NCBI GenBank assembly: GCA_020161575.1 | Contig: JAIUNR010000003.1 | Location: forward strand, 186,001-250,000 | Source of the DNA: Pseudomonadota bacterium | GTDB taxonomy: Bacteria > Pseudomonadota > Alphaproteobacteria > Rhizobiales > Beijerinckiaceae | Direction of reading: 5' to 3' | DNA length: 64,000 nucleotides | Shown: piece after piece, positions 26,310 through 34,774 of the stretch | Layout: every line of letters starts with the position of its first letter | Numbering within the stretch: the first letter of the stretch is position 1 | Translations under genes and position numbers: made by a program | Notes under the pieces: model-generated | The model's database searches: none | Told to the model about the DNA's origin: nothing | What the model saw: only the letters and a program-made list of their open reading frames with translations

Positions 26310-26339
26310 TTGACAGAAAGAACGGGGCCACGCGATAGT
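26310..26339 (+). promoter_or_regulatory. Probable promoter of the amino-acid ABC operon
   Basis: TTGACA (26310-26315) is followed after 18 bases by GATAGT (26334-26339), leaving about a 90-base leader to the ATP-binding protein start. The -35 box is a consensus match; the -10 box is weak. Confidence 0.45.
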
Positions 26340-26433
26340 CCGCCAAGGGTGGCCAAGCTTAAATCACGAGCGATCAATTCCGCTCGGAAGCCGAGTTCCC
26401 TCCAACTGTGTTTTGCTAGCAAGGGCGCCAAAC

Positions 26434-27207
26434 ATGCTGACCAACAATGCCGCGTCTTCTGGCCCTGCCATTGTGGTCGAAGGCGTCACCAAGACTTTTG
26501 CGCCCATTGGCGGCGGCGCGCGCTGCCGCGCGCTCGATCATGTCTCGCTCACGGTCGCCGCGAGCGAGGTCGTGGTCATCATCGGCCCGTCGGGCTCGGG
26601 TAAAAGCACGCTCCTGCGTACCATCAACGCGCTGGAGAAGGTGGATGAGGGCCGCATCGTGGTCGCCGGAATCGAAGCGACCAGCCCCAAAGCAAATCTG
26701 CAAACGCTGCGGATGGGCGTTGGCATGGTTTTCCAGCACTTCAACCTTTTCCTGCACAAGACCGCGCTCGAGAACGTCATGCTGCCGCAGATCATCGTGC
26801 GCAAGAAATCGCGCGCGGAAGCCATGGAGATCAGCAAGGCCTTCCTCGACAAGGTCGGTGTGCTCGATCGGGGCGATCACTATCCAGGCCAGCTTTCCGG
26901 GGGGCAGCAGCAGCGCGTTGCCATCGCTCGTGCACTGGCGATGCAGCCGCAGGTGATGTTGTTCGACGAGGCGACTTCGGCGCTCGACCCGGAAATGGTC
27001 GGCGGCATTCTCGACCTGATGGCAGAGATGGCGGCTGACGGCATGACAATGGTGGCCGTCACGCACGAGATGCGCTTTGCGCGCAGCGCCGCGGATCGCG
27101 TCGTCTTCATGGACGGTGGCACCATCATCGAGCAAGGCGCGCCGGAAGACATCTTCGATCGCGCCACGAACGAACGGACCCGGAAATTCCTATCGCAGAT
27201 CCACTAG
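26434..27207 (+). CDS. Polar amino-acid ABC transporter, ATP-binding protein
   Basis: 257 residues. Walker A GPSGSGKST (about 50-58), Q-loop MVFQHFNLF, signature LSGGQQQRVAIARAL, Walker B VMLFDEATSALDP and switch His in AVTHEMRFA. The wording matches the GlnQ/HisP/ArtP subgroup. The ATG at 26434 has AAGGG 8 bases before it. It is first in an operon with a periplasmic binding protein, two permeases, a regulator and a PLP enzyme. Confidence 0.96.
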   Translation: MLTNNAASSGPAIVVEGVTKTFAPIGGGARCRALDHVSLTVAASEVVVIIGPSGSGKSTLLRTINALEKVDEGRIVVAGIEATSPKANLQTLRMGVGMVFQHFNLFLHKTALENVMLPQIIVRKKSRAEAMEISKAFLDKVGVLDRGDHYPGQLSGGQQQRVAIARALAMQPQVMLFDEATSALDPEMVGGILDLMAEMAADGMTMVAVTHEMRFARSAADRVVFMDGGTIIEQGAPEDIFDRATNERTRKFLSQIH

Positions 27208-27277
27208 GGCGCCGCCCTTGGGACCGCCCTCCCGGCGATATCGGGCCGGCGGAGAACTTAAGAAACAGGAGGAAATG

Positions 27278-28078
27278 ATGACCAAGATGCTACGTAGAGC
27301 GTTCAGCATGATGGCGCTGGCGGTGCTTGCGCTGGCTGCGCCGATTGCCGCTTCCGCCCAGACGGTGATGGACGAAATCCTCAAGCGCGGCGAGCTGCGC
27401 GTGGGTGTGCAGACGCAGGGCGCGCCGGTGAGCTTCGTCAACAAGAACGGCGAACGTACCGGCCTTGCCATTGAAATCGTCAAGAGCATGGCCAAGGATC
27501 TCGGGGTCAAGCTGGTTCTTCAGGATTATGACTGGAAGGGCCTCATTCCCGCGCTCCTGGCCGGCAAGGTCGATTTCATCGCCGCCGACATGACGCCGAC
27601 GCCGCAGCGCACCGCGCAGCTTCTTTTCACGAAGCCGATCTTCTTTTCCGAGACGGTCGCCTTCGCGAAGAAGGATGCCCCGTTCAAGACATGGCAGGAT
27701 CTCAATAAGGCCGGCCTCAATATCGGCGGTGTCCAGGGCGGCACCTACGTGAGCGCAATCAAGGAATACATGCCGAGCGCGACCGTCAAGGAATTCGCCT
27801 CTGGTCCGACGATCGCCCAGGCCGTCGCCGCCAACCGGCTCGACGCCGGCGTCACCGACCTCGGCAATGCCGGTGGCTACGTGCGCGAACACGGCAACCT
27901 GAAGGTTCTCGAAGGCGTGATGACGCGTGAACCGCTCGGTTTCGCAATGCGTGCCGATTCCGCTCATCTCAAGTTCTGGCTCGACAACTACTTCGAGCTT
28001 ATGGCCGCCAACAACCAGCTGAAGAAGCAGCTCGATTATTGGTGGCACTCTACCGCCTGGGTGGCTGACCACAAGTAA
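27278..28078 (+). CDS. Periplasmic amino-acid binding protein of the ABC transporter
   Basis: 266 residues with a signal peptide (about 1-25, ending AAPIAASAQ). The family 3 solute-binding fold shows in VMDEILKRGELRVGVQTQGAP, NGERTGLAIEIVKSMAKDLG, FIAADMTPTPQRTAQLLFT and NIGGVQGGTY. Such proteins bind polar amino acids or related compounds and deliver them to the two permeases. AGGAGG lies ideally for this ATG; an ATG one codon earlier is less well spaced. A 12-bp hairpin follows the gene. Confidence 0.95.
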   Translation: MTKMLRRAFSMMALAVLALAAPIAASAQTVMDEILKRGELRVGVQTQGAPVSFVNKNGERTGLAIEIVKSMAKDLGVKLVLQDYDWKGLIPALLAGKVDFIAADMTPTPQRTAQLLFTKPIFFSETVAFAKKDAPFKTWQDLNKAGLNIGGVQGGTYVSAIKEYMPSATVKEFASGPTIAQAVAANRLDAGVTDLGNAGGYVREHGNLKVLEGVMTREPLGFAMRADSAHLKFWLDNYFELMAANNQLKKQLDYWWHSTAWVADHK

Positions 28079-28093
28079 GCCAAAAGCAGGCAC

Positions 28094-28124
28094 GGGGCGC
28101 CGATAACCTTCCTATCGGCGCCCC
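28094..28124 (+). other. Hairpin after the binding-protein gene
   Basis: The perfect 12-bp stem GGGGCGCCGATA/TATCGGCGCCCC (28094-28105 with 28113-28124) and a 7-base loop, without a T run, lie between the binding protein and the first permease. Such structures protect the upstream mRNA end and so raise binding-protein output over the permeases. Confidence 0.65.
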
Positions 28125-28139
28125 CATTGGAGCTTCTGA

Positions 28140-28859
28140 ATGTCGAACTTTGAATCCTTCACCGCCTGGTTGGTCGATTTCTACAACTTTCGGATCGTTC
28201 TCCAGTATGCTGACCAAATCGCGGCCGGGCTGTGGAACACGCTGTTCGCGGCCGGCGCGAGCCTTGTGTTTTCGCTGATCTTCGGAACGTTGCTGGCCTT
28301 CGCCCGCCGCTCCGGAAACGCGCTGATCTGGCGCCCGGCGGACGCCTATATCCAGTTCATCCGCGCGACGCCGCTGCTGATCCAGATCTATCTGGTCTAT
28401 TTCGGCTTGCCGAGCCTCCTGCCCTTCACCGGGCGCTGGCCGGAACTCTGGCTGGGCATCATGGCGCTGACGATCCACACCACGCCCTATATGGCGGAGA
28501 TCATCCGCTCGGGGATCAACGCGGTGCCCAAAGGCCAGATCGAAGGGGCGATGGCGGTCGCCATGTCGCCGCGCCAAAGGATGCAATATGTGATCCTGCC
28601 GCAGGCTTTCACCAACACCCTGCCCGCCTTGCTCGGGCAGACCGCGATCCTGATCAAGGATACCTCGCTTCTCTCCGCGATCGCCGTTTTCGACCTCCTC
28701 AACGCCGGATTGCTGCTCAACAGCGAGCGCGTTCGCCCCAAGGAGGGTTTTCTGACCGTTGCGGCTATCTACCTGGCGATTTACGCCGTGCTGGTCGTCG
28801 TCTCCCGACGGGTCGAGCTCAAGCTTGGCGGTGCCGCATGGAACAGGAGGCCCGCATGA
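28140..28859 (+). CDS. Amino-acid ABC transporter permease 1
   Basis: 239 residues with about five membrane helices. The HisM/GlnP-type text is clear: AAGLWNTLFAAGASLVFSLI, FIRATPLLIQIYLVYFGLP, and the EAA loop AEIIRSGINAVPKGQIEGAM followed by QYVILPQAFTNTLPALLGQ. It forms the inner-membrane channel with permease 2, whose start overlaps its stop by 4 bases (ATGA). Confidence 0.95.
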   Translation: MSNFESFTAWLVDFYNFRIVLQYADQIAAGLWNTLFAAGASLVFSLIFGTLLAFARRSGNALIWRPADAYIQFIRATPLLIQIYLVYFGLPSLLPFTGRWPELWLGIMALTIHTTPYMAEIIRSGINAVPKGQIEGAMAVAMSPRQRMQYVILPQAFTNTLPALLGQTAILIKDTSLLSAIAVFDLLNAGLLLNSERVRPKEGFLTVAAIYLAIYAVLVVVSRRVELKLGGAAWNRRPA

Positions 28860-29527
28860 GCACGTCCGCGCTTCAGGTTGCCATTTCCGTCATGCCCGCG
28901 CTGATGGCCGGACTTGTCGAGACGCTGAAAATCTCCGCCGCCGGCATCGTTGTCGGGTCTGCCCTCGGCCTTCTGCTCGGCGTGATCCGCGGTCAGCAAT
29001 TCCGCTATGCCAGCCCCGCGATCGGCTTCTATCTGCATGTGCTGCGCGGAACACCCTTCCTCGTGCAGCTCTATATCGCCTATTTCGTGCTCCCGAGCAC
29101 CGGAATTTCCTGGCTTAAATGGGATTCCACCACCGCGGCACTGGTTGCGTTGTCGATCTATACCTCGAGCTACGTCACGGAGATCGTCAGCGGCGGCATC
29201 CGCGCCGTTCCGGCCGGCCAATGGGAAGGCGCGATGGCATGTGCGATGAACCGCTGGCAAAGCCTGCGATACGTCATTCTGCCGCAGGCATTGAAGCTGA
29301 TCCTGCCGTCCCTTGCCGGCGTCTATGTCAACTTGATCAAGGCGACGTCGATTGTATCTGTCGTCGGAATCACCGAGCTAACGCGACAGGGCGAAATATC
29401 GATCCTGCGCTTCCCGGCGGATGTTCTGCTTATCTACGGGATCGTTGCCGCAATCTATTTTTCTTACTGCTTTCCTGCTCTGAAAGCGGTGGAATGGCTC
29501 GAACGGCGCGCCGCCCGTGGTTCATGA
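28856..29527 (+). CDS. Amino-acid ABC transporter permease 2
   Basis: 223 residues, about five helices, same family as its neighbour: MAGLVETLKISAAGIVVGSA, VLRGTPFLVQLYIAYFVLP, EIVSGGIRAVPAGQWEGAMA and RYVILPQALKLILPSLAG. The ATGA overlap with permease 1 and AGGAGG upstream support coupled translation. A 14-bp palindrome TGCGCCCGGGCGCA follows at about 29547. Confidence 0.95.
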   Translation: MSTSALQVAISVMPALMAGLVETLKISAAGIVVGSALGLLLGVIRGQQFRYASPAIGFYLHVLRGTPFLVQLYIAYFVLPSTGISWLKWDSTTAALVALSIYTSSYVTEIVSGGIRAVPAGQWEGAMACAMNRWQSLRYVILPQALKLILPSLAGVYVNLIKATSIVSVVGITELTRQGEISILRFPADVLLIYGIVAAIYFSYCFPALKAVEWLERRAARGS

Positions 29528-29597
29528 ATTCGAACCGACGGCGTGCGCCCGGGCGCATGGCGCCATGGTAACCCAATTGGAGCACGAAAGGTAGAAG

Positions 29598-30329
29598 ATG
29601 GAAGACTTCAGCGCGAATGACCGGGTGCTCGAGTCCTGCGCCCGGCTCGTTGGGACGATTGTTGCGCAATTCGGGACCAATTGTCAGGCCACACTCTATG
29701 ACATGCGCGGCGGCACGCCCTCTCTGGTCGCGACCGCCGGTTCCGTGATGAAACCCAAACTGGGCTCCCCGCTGCCTGCCCGGTTGGCCGAGCGCCTGAT
29801 GCGTAATGACCGAGAGAATACGGGCCGGCTGCTCTTCACCTCCACGGCTCCCGACGGACGGCGGCTCAGTTCTTCGATCACCTCGCTTTCTGGCGCAGGC
29901 GGTGAGCTGATCGGCTATCTTTGCATCGATCTTTGCATCGAGCACCTGATCGCCAGCATCGATCTGCTGCAGAATTTCTGCAACATGGACCCCGGCACCA
30001 AGGCTGGAGCAGAGCCTCCGTCCGGCGAGGGCGACGTGATCAGCATGGTCGATGCGATCATCACCGAGGTTCTCGGCCAGCATGGCGCAACCCTCAGTGG
30101 CAAAGTCAAATCCGACCGCATGAAGATTGTCGCCGCGCTAGATCAGAAGGGCGTCTTCCTGATCAAAGGTGCCGTCGAGTTGATCGCGCAGAGGCTCAAT
30201 GTCTCCAAGTTCACGCTCTACAACGATCTGGATCAGTTGAAAGCCCCCGAGGAAACGGCAAGCCTCGGTGGAAAACGCTCGTCCCGTCGTCAACCGCGCC
30301 TTCCGCGCAATCCGACAGGTGTATCATGA
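29598..30329 (+). CDS. YheO-like PAS / DauR-like helix-turn-helix regulator
   Basis: 243 residues. The N-terminal 1-125 fits the YheO-like PAS domain (ARLVGTIVAQFGTNCQATLYD, SSSITSLSGAGGELIGYLCI). Residues about 170-220 fit the DauR-like HTH: KMKIVAALDQKGVFLIKGAV (written here without the native RM before K) and IAQRLNVSKFTLYNDLDQLK. DauR regulates D-arginine breakdown in Pseudomonas, so a role in sensing a D-amino acid or its product is reasonable. It sits between transporter and enzyme, and its stop overlaps the enzyme start (ATGA). Confidence 0.85.
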   Translation: MEDFSANDRVLESCARLVGTIVAQFGTNCQATLYDMRGGTPSLVATAGSVMKPKLGSPLPARLAERLMRNDRENTGRLLFTSTAPDGRRLSSSITSLSGAGGELIGYLCIDLCIEHLIASIDLLQNFCNMDPGTKAGAEPPSGEGDVISMVDAIITEVLGQHGATLSGKVKSDRMKIVAALDQKGVFLIKGAVELIAQRLNVSKFTLYNDLDQLKAPEETASLGGKRSSRRQPRLPRNPTGVS

Positions 30330-31330
30330 CTATCGCCGACTTTCCGAGATATACGTTTCTGCACGAACCGACACTTCTGCAGCCATTGCGGCGCACCGGC
30401 AAAGCTCTCGGCCATCCCAGCCTTTACGTGAAGCGCGATGACCTGATGCCGATCGCCGTGGGCGGCAACAAGCTTCGCAGCCTTGAATTCTGGGTTGGTG
30501 CGGCCATGCAGGAAAAGGCCGATGTCCTGCTGGTGGCAGGTGCGCCGGTCTCGAACCAGTGCCGCTTGACAGCGGCGGCGGCCTCCATCGCTGGGCTTGA
30601 TTGCCACATCTATCACAATGCCGAAGATGGGCTAGAGGCCCGCCGCGCGAGCTACCTCAGCCGGCTGTTCGGCGCCTCCCTGCATTTCCTCGGTCCGCTC
30701 GACGAGCATCAGCGTGGGATAGAGGTCGAAAACGCCGCCGCCGAGTTTCGTCGCGCGGGCCGTCGCCCCTACATTATCGGCAATGCCGCCATCGGCGGCC
30801 TAGGCTATGTCCGCGCCGCAGAAGAATTGCTTGTGCAGTCGCGCGCGAGCGGCGCCGATATCCGGCATGTGTTCCTGCCGGGCTCAATGGGACCGACGGA
30901 AGCCGGCTTCATCTTCGGCAATGCGTTGCTCGGCCACCCCTTCCAGGTCCATCTGGCGAGCGTTGAATACGGGCAGGCGGAATTCTCCGCACGGGTGCAG
31001 CGGATCTACGAAGCGATCGCCGAGCTCGCGGGGCCCGACGCGCCGGAATTCAACGATGCTGTGATCCACTATCACATGGATTTCCTGGGCGACGGTTACG
31101 CACGTCCTTCACCGGAAAGCGAGGCGGCCATCATCGCCTTCGCAAGAACCGAGGGCATCCTGCTCGAGCATACCTATACCGGCAAGACTTTCGCCTGCTT
31201 CCTCGACCTGGTGCGTCGGCGCGTCATTCCGGCCGATGAGCCGGCCTGCATCATTCATACCGGCGGGGTGCCGTCCCTCTTCACCCAGTTCGGCCTGTTC
31301 CGCGAGGTCCCGCTCATGCCGGGAAGTTGA
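30326..31330 (+). CDS. D-cysteine desulfhydrase / ACC deaminase family PLP enzyme
   Basis: 334 residues. PLP lysine K49 in AVGGNKLRSLEFWVG; substrate loop GAPVSNQCRLTAAAA; phosphate loop LPGSMGPTEAGFIFGNAL; IIHTGGVPSLFTQFGLF near the end. The family contains D-cysteine desulfhydrase, L-cysteate sulfo-lyase and ACC deaminase, which release ammonia with sulfide, sulfite or 2-oxobutyrate. Genomic partners (polar amino-acid ABC importer, DauR-like regulator) fit import and deamination of a D-amino acid or sulfonated amino acid. The substrate remains open. Confidence 0.9.
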   Translation: MTIADFPRYTFLHEPTLLQPLRRTGKALGHPSLYVKRDDLMPIAVGGNKLRSLEFWVGAAMQEKADVLLVAGAPVSNQCRLTAAAASIAGLDCHIYHNAEDGLEARRASYLSRLFGASLHFLGPLDEHQRGIEVENAAAEFRRAGRRPYIIGNAAIGGLGYVRAAEELLVQSRASGADIRHVFLPGSMGPTEAGFIFGNALLGHPFQVHLASVEYGQAEFSARVQRIYEAIAELAGPDAPEFNDAVIHYHMDFLGDGYARPSPESEAAIIAFARTEGILLEHTYTGKTFACFLDLVRRRVIPADEPACIIHTGGVPSLFTQFGLFREVPLMPGS

Positions 31331-31771
31331 GCGGTGCCCACCGCCCGCACGCTTAGCGGATCAAAAACCGCTGATCCGGTCGGTGTCGCACCCTGGCACC
31401 CAATCGACCGGATTGCATGTGAATCTCTCGGGCGGCCTTTGGCCGCCTGAAATGTTTTGGACTGTGCCTAGCGATTGGAGCAAGGACAGAAAAATTCGTG
31501 CGGCGAACGGCATCCCGGCCCGCGATAGGGCAGCCACGCCATAGCGCCCGATCTGATCTCCCGATTCCACGAAAATCGTCCAGAGACCCGCCCATCGCGC
31601 TCTGCGGACGGTAAGCGCTCAAAGGCGCCGAAAAACGCTACGCCCATGCGGCTGCGCGGCCAATTATCACGGCATCGCCATGAACTTCAGCGCGATAGAT
31701 CAGCGCCAGAACGGCACCATTCACCGGCGCATACGACAGCACGTTCTGCAATTTCCGATGGCGGGTAAAGA
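31331..31771. other. Intergenic stretch with one hairpin
   Basis: About 440 bases with no supported gene on either strand. A hairpin GGCGGCC/GGCCGCC with a TTT loop (31431-31447) may end the D-cysteine operon transcript, though only TGAAATGTTTT follows. Nothing else is seen before the tRNA. Confidence 0.45.
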
Positions 31772-31849
31772 TGGTCGGAGTGGCGGGATTCGAACCCACG
31801 ACCCCTAGTCCCCCAGACTAGTGCGCTAACCAGGCTGCGCTACACTCCG
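31772..31849 (-). tRNA. tRNA-Pro (anticodon GGG)
   Basis: Read on the minus strand. The acceptor arms CGGAGTG and CACTCCG pair perfectly (31849-31843 with 31782-31776), the anticodon stem CTAGT/ACTAG encloses the loop CTGGGGG, giving anticodon GGG, and the T arm has GGTTCGAATCC. CCA is encoded at the 3' end (31774-31772). It reads CCC and CCU proline codons. Confidence 0.95.
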
Positions 31850-31929
31850 ACGCGAGTGGCGCTTATAGGCACTCGCATCGGCACTGGCAATCGCTTTTAG
31901 AGGCAAGGATCGAGAATTGATCTTGCCCG

Positions 31930-33420
31930 TCACCCCTCGAGATAGCGCCGCTTCAGATGCGCCTTGAAAACCGAGGCATCCAGCGGGCGACCGGTCGCGC
32001 GGGTCATCAGCTCGTCCACGGTGTGGAGCGAGCCCTGCGAATGGATATTCGCGCGCAGCCAGCGCATCAGCGGTGCGAAATCGCCGCGCGCGATACCCGG
32101 CTGGATGGTCGGGTCCGCCTTCACCGCCGCGTCAAAAATCTGCGCCGCGCTCATCGCCCCGAGGGAATAGGTCGAGAAATAACCCCAGAGCCCCGCCGGC
32201 CAATGGATATCCTGCAGGCAGCCGAGCCTATCGTCGGGCGGCGCAATGCCGATCAGGCCCTTCAGCGCGTCATTCCAGGCGCCCGGCAGATCCTTGAGCG
32301 CGAGATCGCCCGCGATCATCGCCTTTTCCAGCCGGTAGCGCATGATGACATGGGCGGGATAAGTGACCTCGTCGGCATCGACGCGGATCAGGCTGGGCTT
32401 TACCTCGGAATAGAGGTCGACCAGCGCGTCCACCTCCCAGGGCGCCCCCTGACCGCCGAAGGCCTCGCGCATCAGCGGCGCGGCAAAGGCAATGAAATCG
32501 CGGCTGCGGCAGACCTGCATCTCGATGAGCAGGGACTGGCTCTCGTGGATGCTCATGCCGCGCGCCTTGCCCACGGGCTGGTTGAGATAGGCCTGGGGGC
32601 GCCCCTGCTCGTAGAGCGCATGCCCCGTCTCGTGGAGCACGCCCATCAGCGCGCGGGTGAAATCGTTGAGGTCGTAGCGCGTGGTGATGCGGACATCATT
32701 CGCCGCCCCGCCACAGAAAGGGTGGGTCGAGATATCGAGCCGGCCACGGTCGATATCGTAGCCGAGCACGCCCATCAGCTCCAGCGCCAAGGCGCGCTGC
32801 TGCTCGATGGGGAAAGGCCCCTGCGGACGCGGGCGCTTCGGCCTTTTGGCCTGATGCGCCATCACCTCGGCGAGAAAGCCTGGCAGAAAGGCCGCGTAAT
32901 CGTCAAAGATTGCATCGATCCGTGATGATTGTCCGCCCGGTTCGTAATCGTTGAGCAGCGCATCGTAGAGCGGAACGCCGAGCCGCGCGCTCTTGATCGC
33001 GGCAACCTCGCGCTTGCGGGCGAGAACCTCGGCGAGATAGGGGACCAGCGCCGCGTAATCGTTGTTGGCGCGCGCCTCGCGCCAATGCAACTCGCTGGCG
33101 GAAACGGCCCTGGAGGTCGCTGCCACCAGATCCGCTGGCAGGGCGGTCTCGCTGGTCCATATGCGGCGGATTTCGCGCAGATTGGCGCGCTCCCATTCGC
33201 CGAGCGTATTGTCGCCCTCGGCCTTTTCGAGCCATTCGCCGACACGCGGATCGCACAGCATGTCGTGCCTGACGACGCGGATCACCGCCATGGACTCGGC
33301 GCGGGTCTGCGCCCCGCCCTTCGGCATGACGACCTCGCTGTCCCACTGGAGGATGCCGACAGCGTTCTGAATGGCTGCGATACGGCCGAAATGGGCCGCC
33401 AAGTCGGAATAGGCGCTCAT
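31930..33420 (-). CDS. Carboxypeptidase, M32 (Taq) family
   Basis: 496 residues, the standard length for M32 metallocarboxypeptidases. The zinc motif HETGH is at 263-267, and the third ligand is probably E293 in GMSIHESQSLLIE. Other family blocks are DVRITTRYDLNDF, YPAHVIMRYRLEKAM and DIHWPAGLWGYFSTYSLGAM. It trims C-terminal residues from peptides in the cytoplasm. It lies alone, 80 bases past the tRNA on the same strand. Confidence 0.97.
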   Translation of the reverse strand: MSAYSDLAAHFGRIAAIQNAVGILQWDSEVVMPKGGAQTRAESMAVIRVVRHDMLCDPRVGEWLEKAEGDNTLGEWERANLREIRRIWTSETALPADLVAATSRAVSASELHWREARANNDYAALVPYLAEVLARKREVAAIKSARLGVPLYDALLNDYEPGGQSSRIDAIFDDYAAFLPGFLAEVMAHQAKRPKRPRPQGPFPIEQQRALALELMGVLGYDIDRGRLDISTHPFCGGAANDVRITTRYDLNDFTRALMGVLHETGHALYEQGRPQAYLNQPVGKARGMSIHESQSLLIEMQVCRSRDFIAFAAPLMREAFGGQGAPWEVDALVDLYSEVKPSLIRVDADEVTYPAHVIMRYRLEKAMIAGDLALKDLPGAWNDALKGLIGIAPPDDRLGCLQDIHWPAGLWGYFSTYSLGAMSAAQIFDAAVKADPTIQPGIARGDFAPLMRWLRANIHSQGSLHTVDELMTRATGRPLDASVFKAHLKRRYLEG

Positions 33421-33522
33421 GAGGGTCCTTCGGAAAAACGATTCCGTCGGATTGGACGCCGCCGCGCGCGGCTAATCAAGCCCCGCGCGGCATTTTTCCT
33501 CGACTTCGCTGCCTATCGACGC

Positions 33523-34635
33523 TTACGCGACCTTGAGCCCCGCTTCCGGCTGCGCATAGGCCCGGCCGAAACGGTTGGCGAGGAAAGCGTCGAGCGCGAT
33601 ATCCTCCTGGCGGACGAAGCCCTGCCGCGGCAGATGGCCGTCTTTCAGCATGTCGAGCACGGTGCAGATGCCGGCGGCGGTCGTGATCTGGATCGCGCTG
33701 CGCGTCTTCGCGCCGATACGGCCGGAATAGACCTTGTTGGCATAGGTCTGCTGCATGAAGCGCCCGCCCTTCATGCCGCTCACGGTCACGAAGATCACCA
33801 CCACATCCTGCATCGTCGCCGGCAGGGCGTGTTCGAGAATGTCCTTGAGCACATGCCGACGCTCGGAAAGGCGGAGATCGTTGAGGAGCGCCTTCATGAT
33901 CGCGGCGTGGCCGGGATAGCGGATGGTACGGTAATTGAGCGTGCGAACCTTGCCCTTGAGCACCTCGCACAGCGAGCCGAGCCCGCCCGAGGTGTTGAAC
34001 GCCTCATAGGTCACGCCGTCGAGCGAGAATTCCTCGCGCTCCTCCAGCGGCGGCACCTCGACGATCTCGCCGTTCACGATGGCCTCGCAAGGCTCGCAAT
34101 ACTCGTTGATCACGCCATCCGTCGACCAGGTGAGATTGTAGTTGAGCGCATTGGACGGATATTGCGGCAGCGCGCCGACACGCAGCTTCACGCTTTCCAG
34201 CGTGTCGAACTGGCGAGCGATGTCGTTGGCGACAATCGAGATGAAGCCCGGCGCCAGCCCGCATTGCGGAATGAAGGCGCCTTTCGCGCCCTTCGCGAGT
34301 TCCTTCACGCGGCGCGTCGAAGCCACATCCTCGGTCAGGTCGAGATAATGGGTGCCGGCCCGCGCGGCCGATTCGGCGATCTTCGTCGTGAGATGGAACG
34401 GCGCGGCGCTCAACACCGCGAATTTGCCCGCAAGAACCCCGTCCAGCGCCCCGGCTTCGCCAACATCGGCAACAAGGGTCTTGACCGGCTCGACCGTATC
34501 GAGCGTCGCGATCTGCTCGGCGGAGCGATCGACGATCGTGACATCATATTCGCCCGAACCGCCGAGCATATCGGCGATGGTCGCACCGATCTTGCCAGCG
34601 CCGACAACCACGATTTCCTTCTTCGATGCTGACAT
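33523..34635 (-). CDS. Saccharopine dehydrogenase family oxidoreductase
   Basis: 370 residues from the ATG at 34635, supported by AGAGGGAA. Rossmann start EIVVVGAGKIGATIADMLGG, then HYLDLTEDVASTRRV and CGLAPGFISIVANDIA, followed by the family's second domain. Relatives include lysine 6-dehydrogenase, carboxynorspermidine dehydrogenase and saccharopine dehydrogenase. The divergent Lrp/AsnC regulator suggests amino-acid control; lysine catabolism is plausible, not shown. Confidence 0.88.
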   Translation of the reverse strand: MSASKKEIVVVGAGKIGATIADMLGGSGEYDVTIVDRSAEQIATLDTVEPVKTLVADVGEAGALDGVLAGKFAVLSAAPFHLTTKIAESAARAGTHYLDLTEDVASTRRVKELAKGAKGAFIPQCGLAPGFISIVANDIARQFDTLESVKLRVGALPQYPSNALNYNLTWSTDGVINEYCEPCEAIVNGEIVEVPPLEEREEFSLDGVTYEAFNTSGGLGSLCEVLKGKVRTLNYRTIRYPGHAAIMKALLNDLRLSERRHVLKDILEHALPATMQDVVVIFVTVSGMKGGRFMQQTYANKVYSGRIGAKTRSAIQITTAAGICTVLDMLKDGHLPRQGFVRQEDIALDAFLANRFGRAYAQPEAGLKVA

Positions 34636-34745
34636 CGGTAATTCCCTCTCATGCGCGGCCCTGTCGGCCATTCGTTTCGCATTCAAGAATCACAGCAAGC
34701 GCAACCAAAAAGAAGCTGGATATCGAACAATATGACGCTAGAATT

Positions 34746-34766
34746 TTGTACATTCCGACGATACAA
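34746..34766. promoter_or_regulatory. Lrp-like operator in the divergent region
   Basis: TTGTA (34746-34750) and TACAA (34762-34766) form an inverted pair with an 11-base spacer, bordered by A/T tracts. This resembles Lrp/AsnC binding sites and lies just before the Lrp-type start codon. Confidence 0.45.
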
Positions 34767-34774
34767 TTTGCGAT

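Larger units (their letters stand above)
25731..26433. other. Intergenic divergent control region
   Basis: About 700 bases between the REC protein gene (minus) and the ABC transporter (plus). A 143-codon minus-strand frame (25776-26207) has an Arg/Ser/Pro-rich, non-protein-like sequence and is not called. The right third is AT-rich and holds an A6T6 palindrome and a promoter-like TTGACA. A short stem CGAGCG/CGCTCG (26367-26386) lies in the transporter leader. Confidence 0.5.

Noticed and set aside
33440-33515. GC-rich hairpin followed by ATTTTT between the carboxypeptidase and saccharopine-dehydrogenase-like genes
   Set aside because: The T run is on the strand opposite to both flanking genes, so it does not serve as their terminator.
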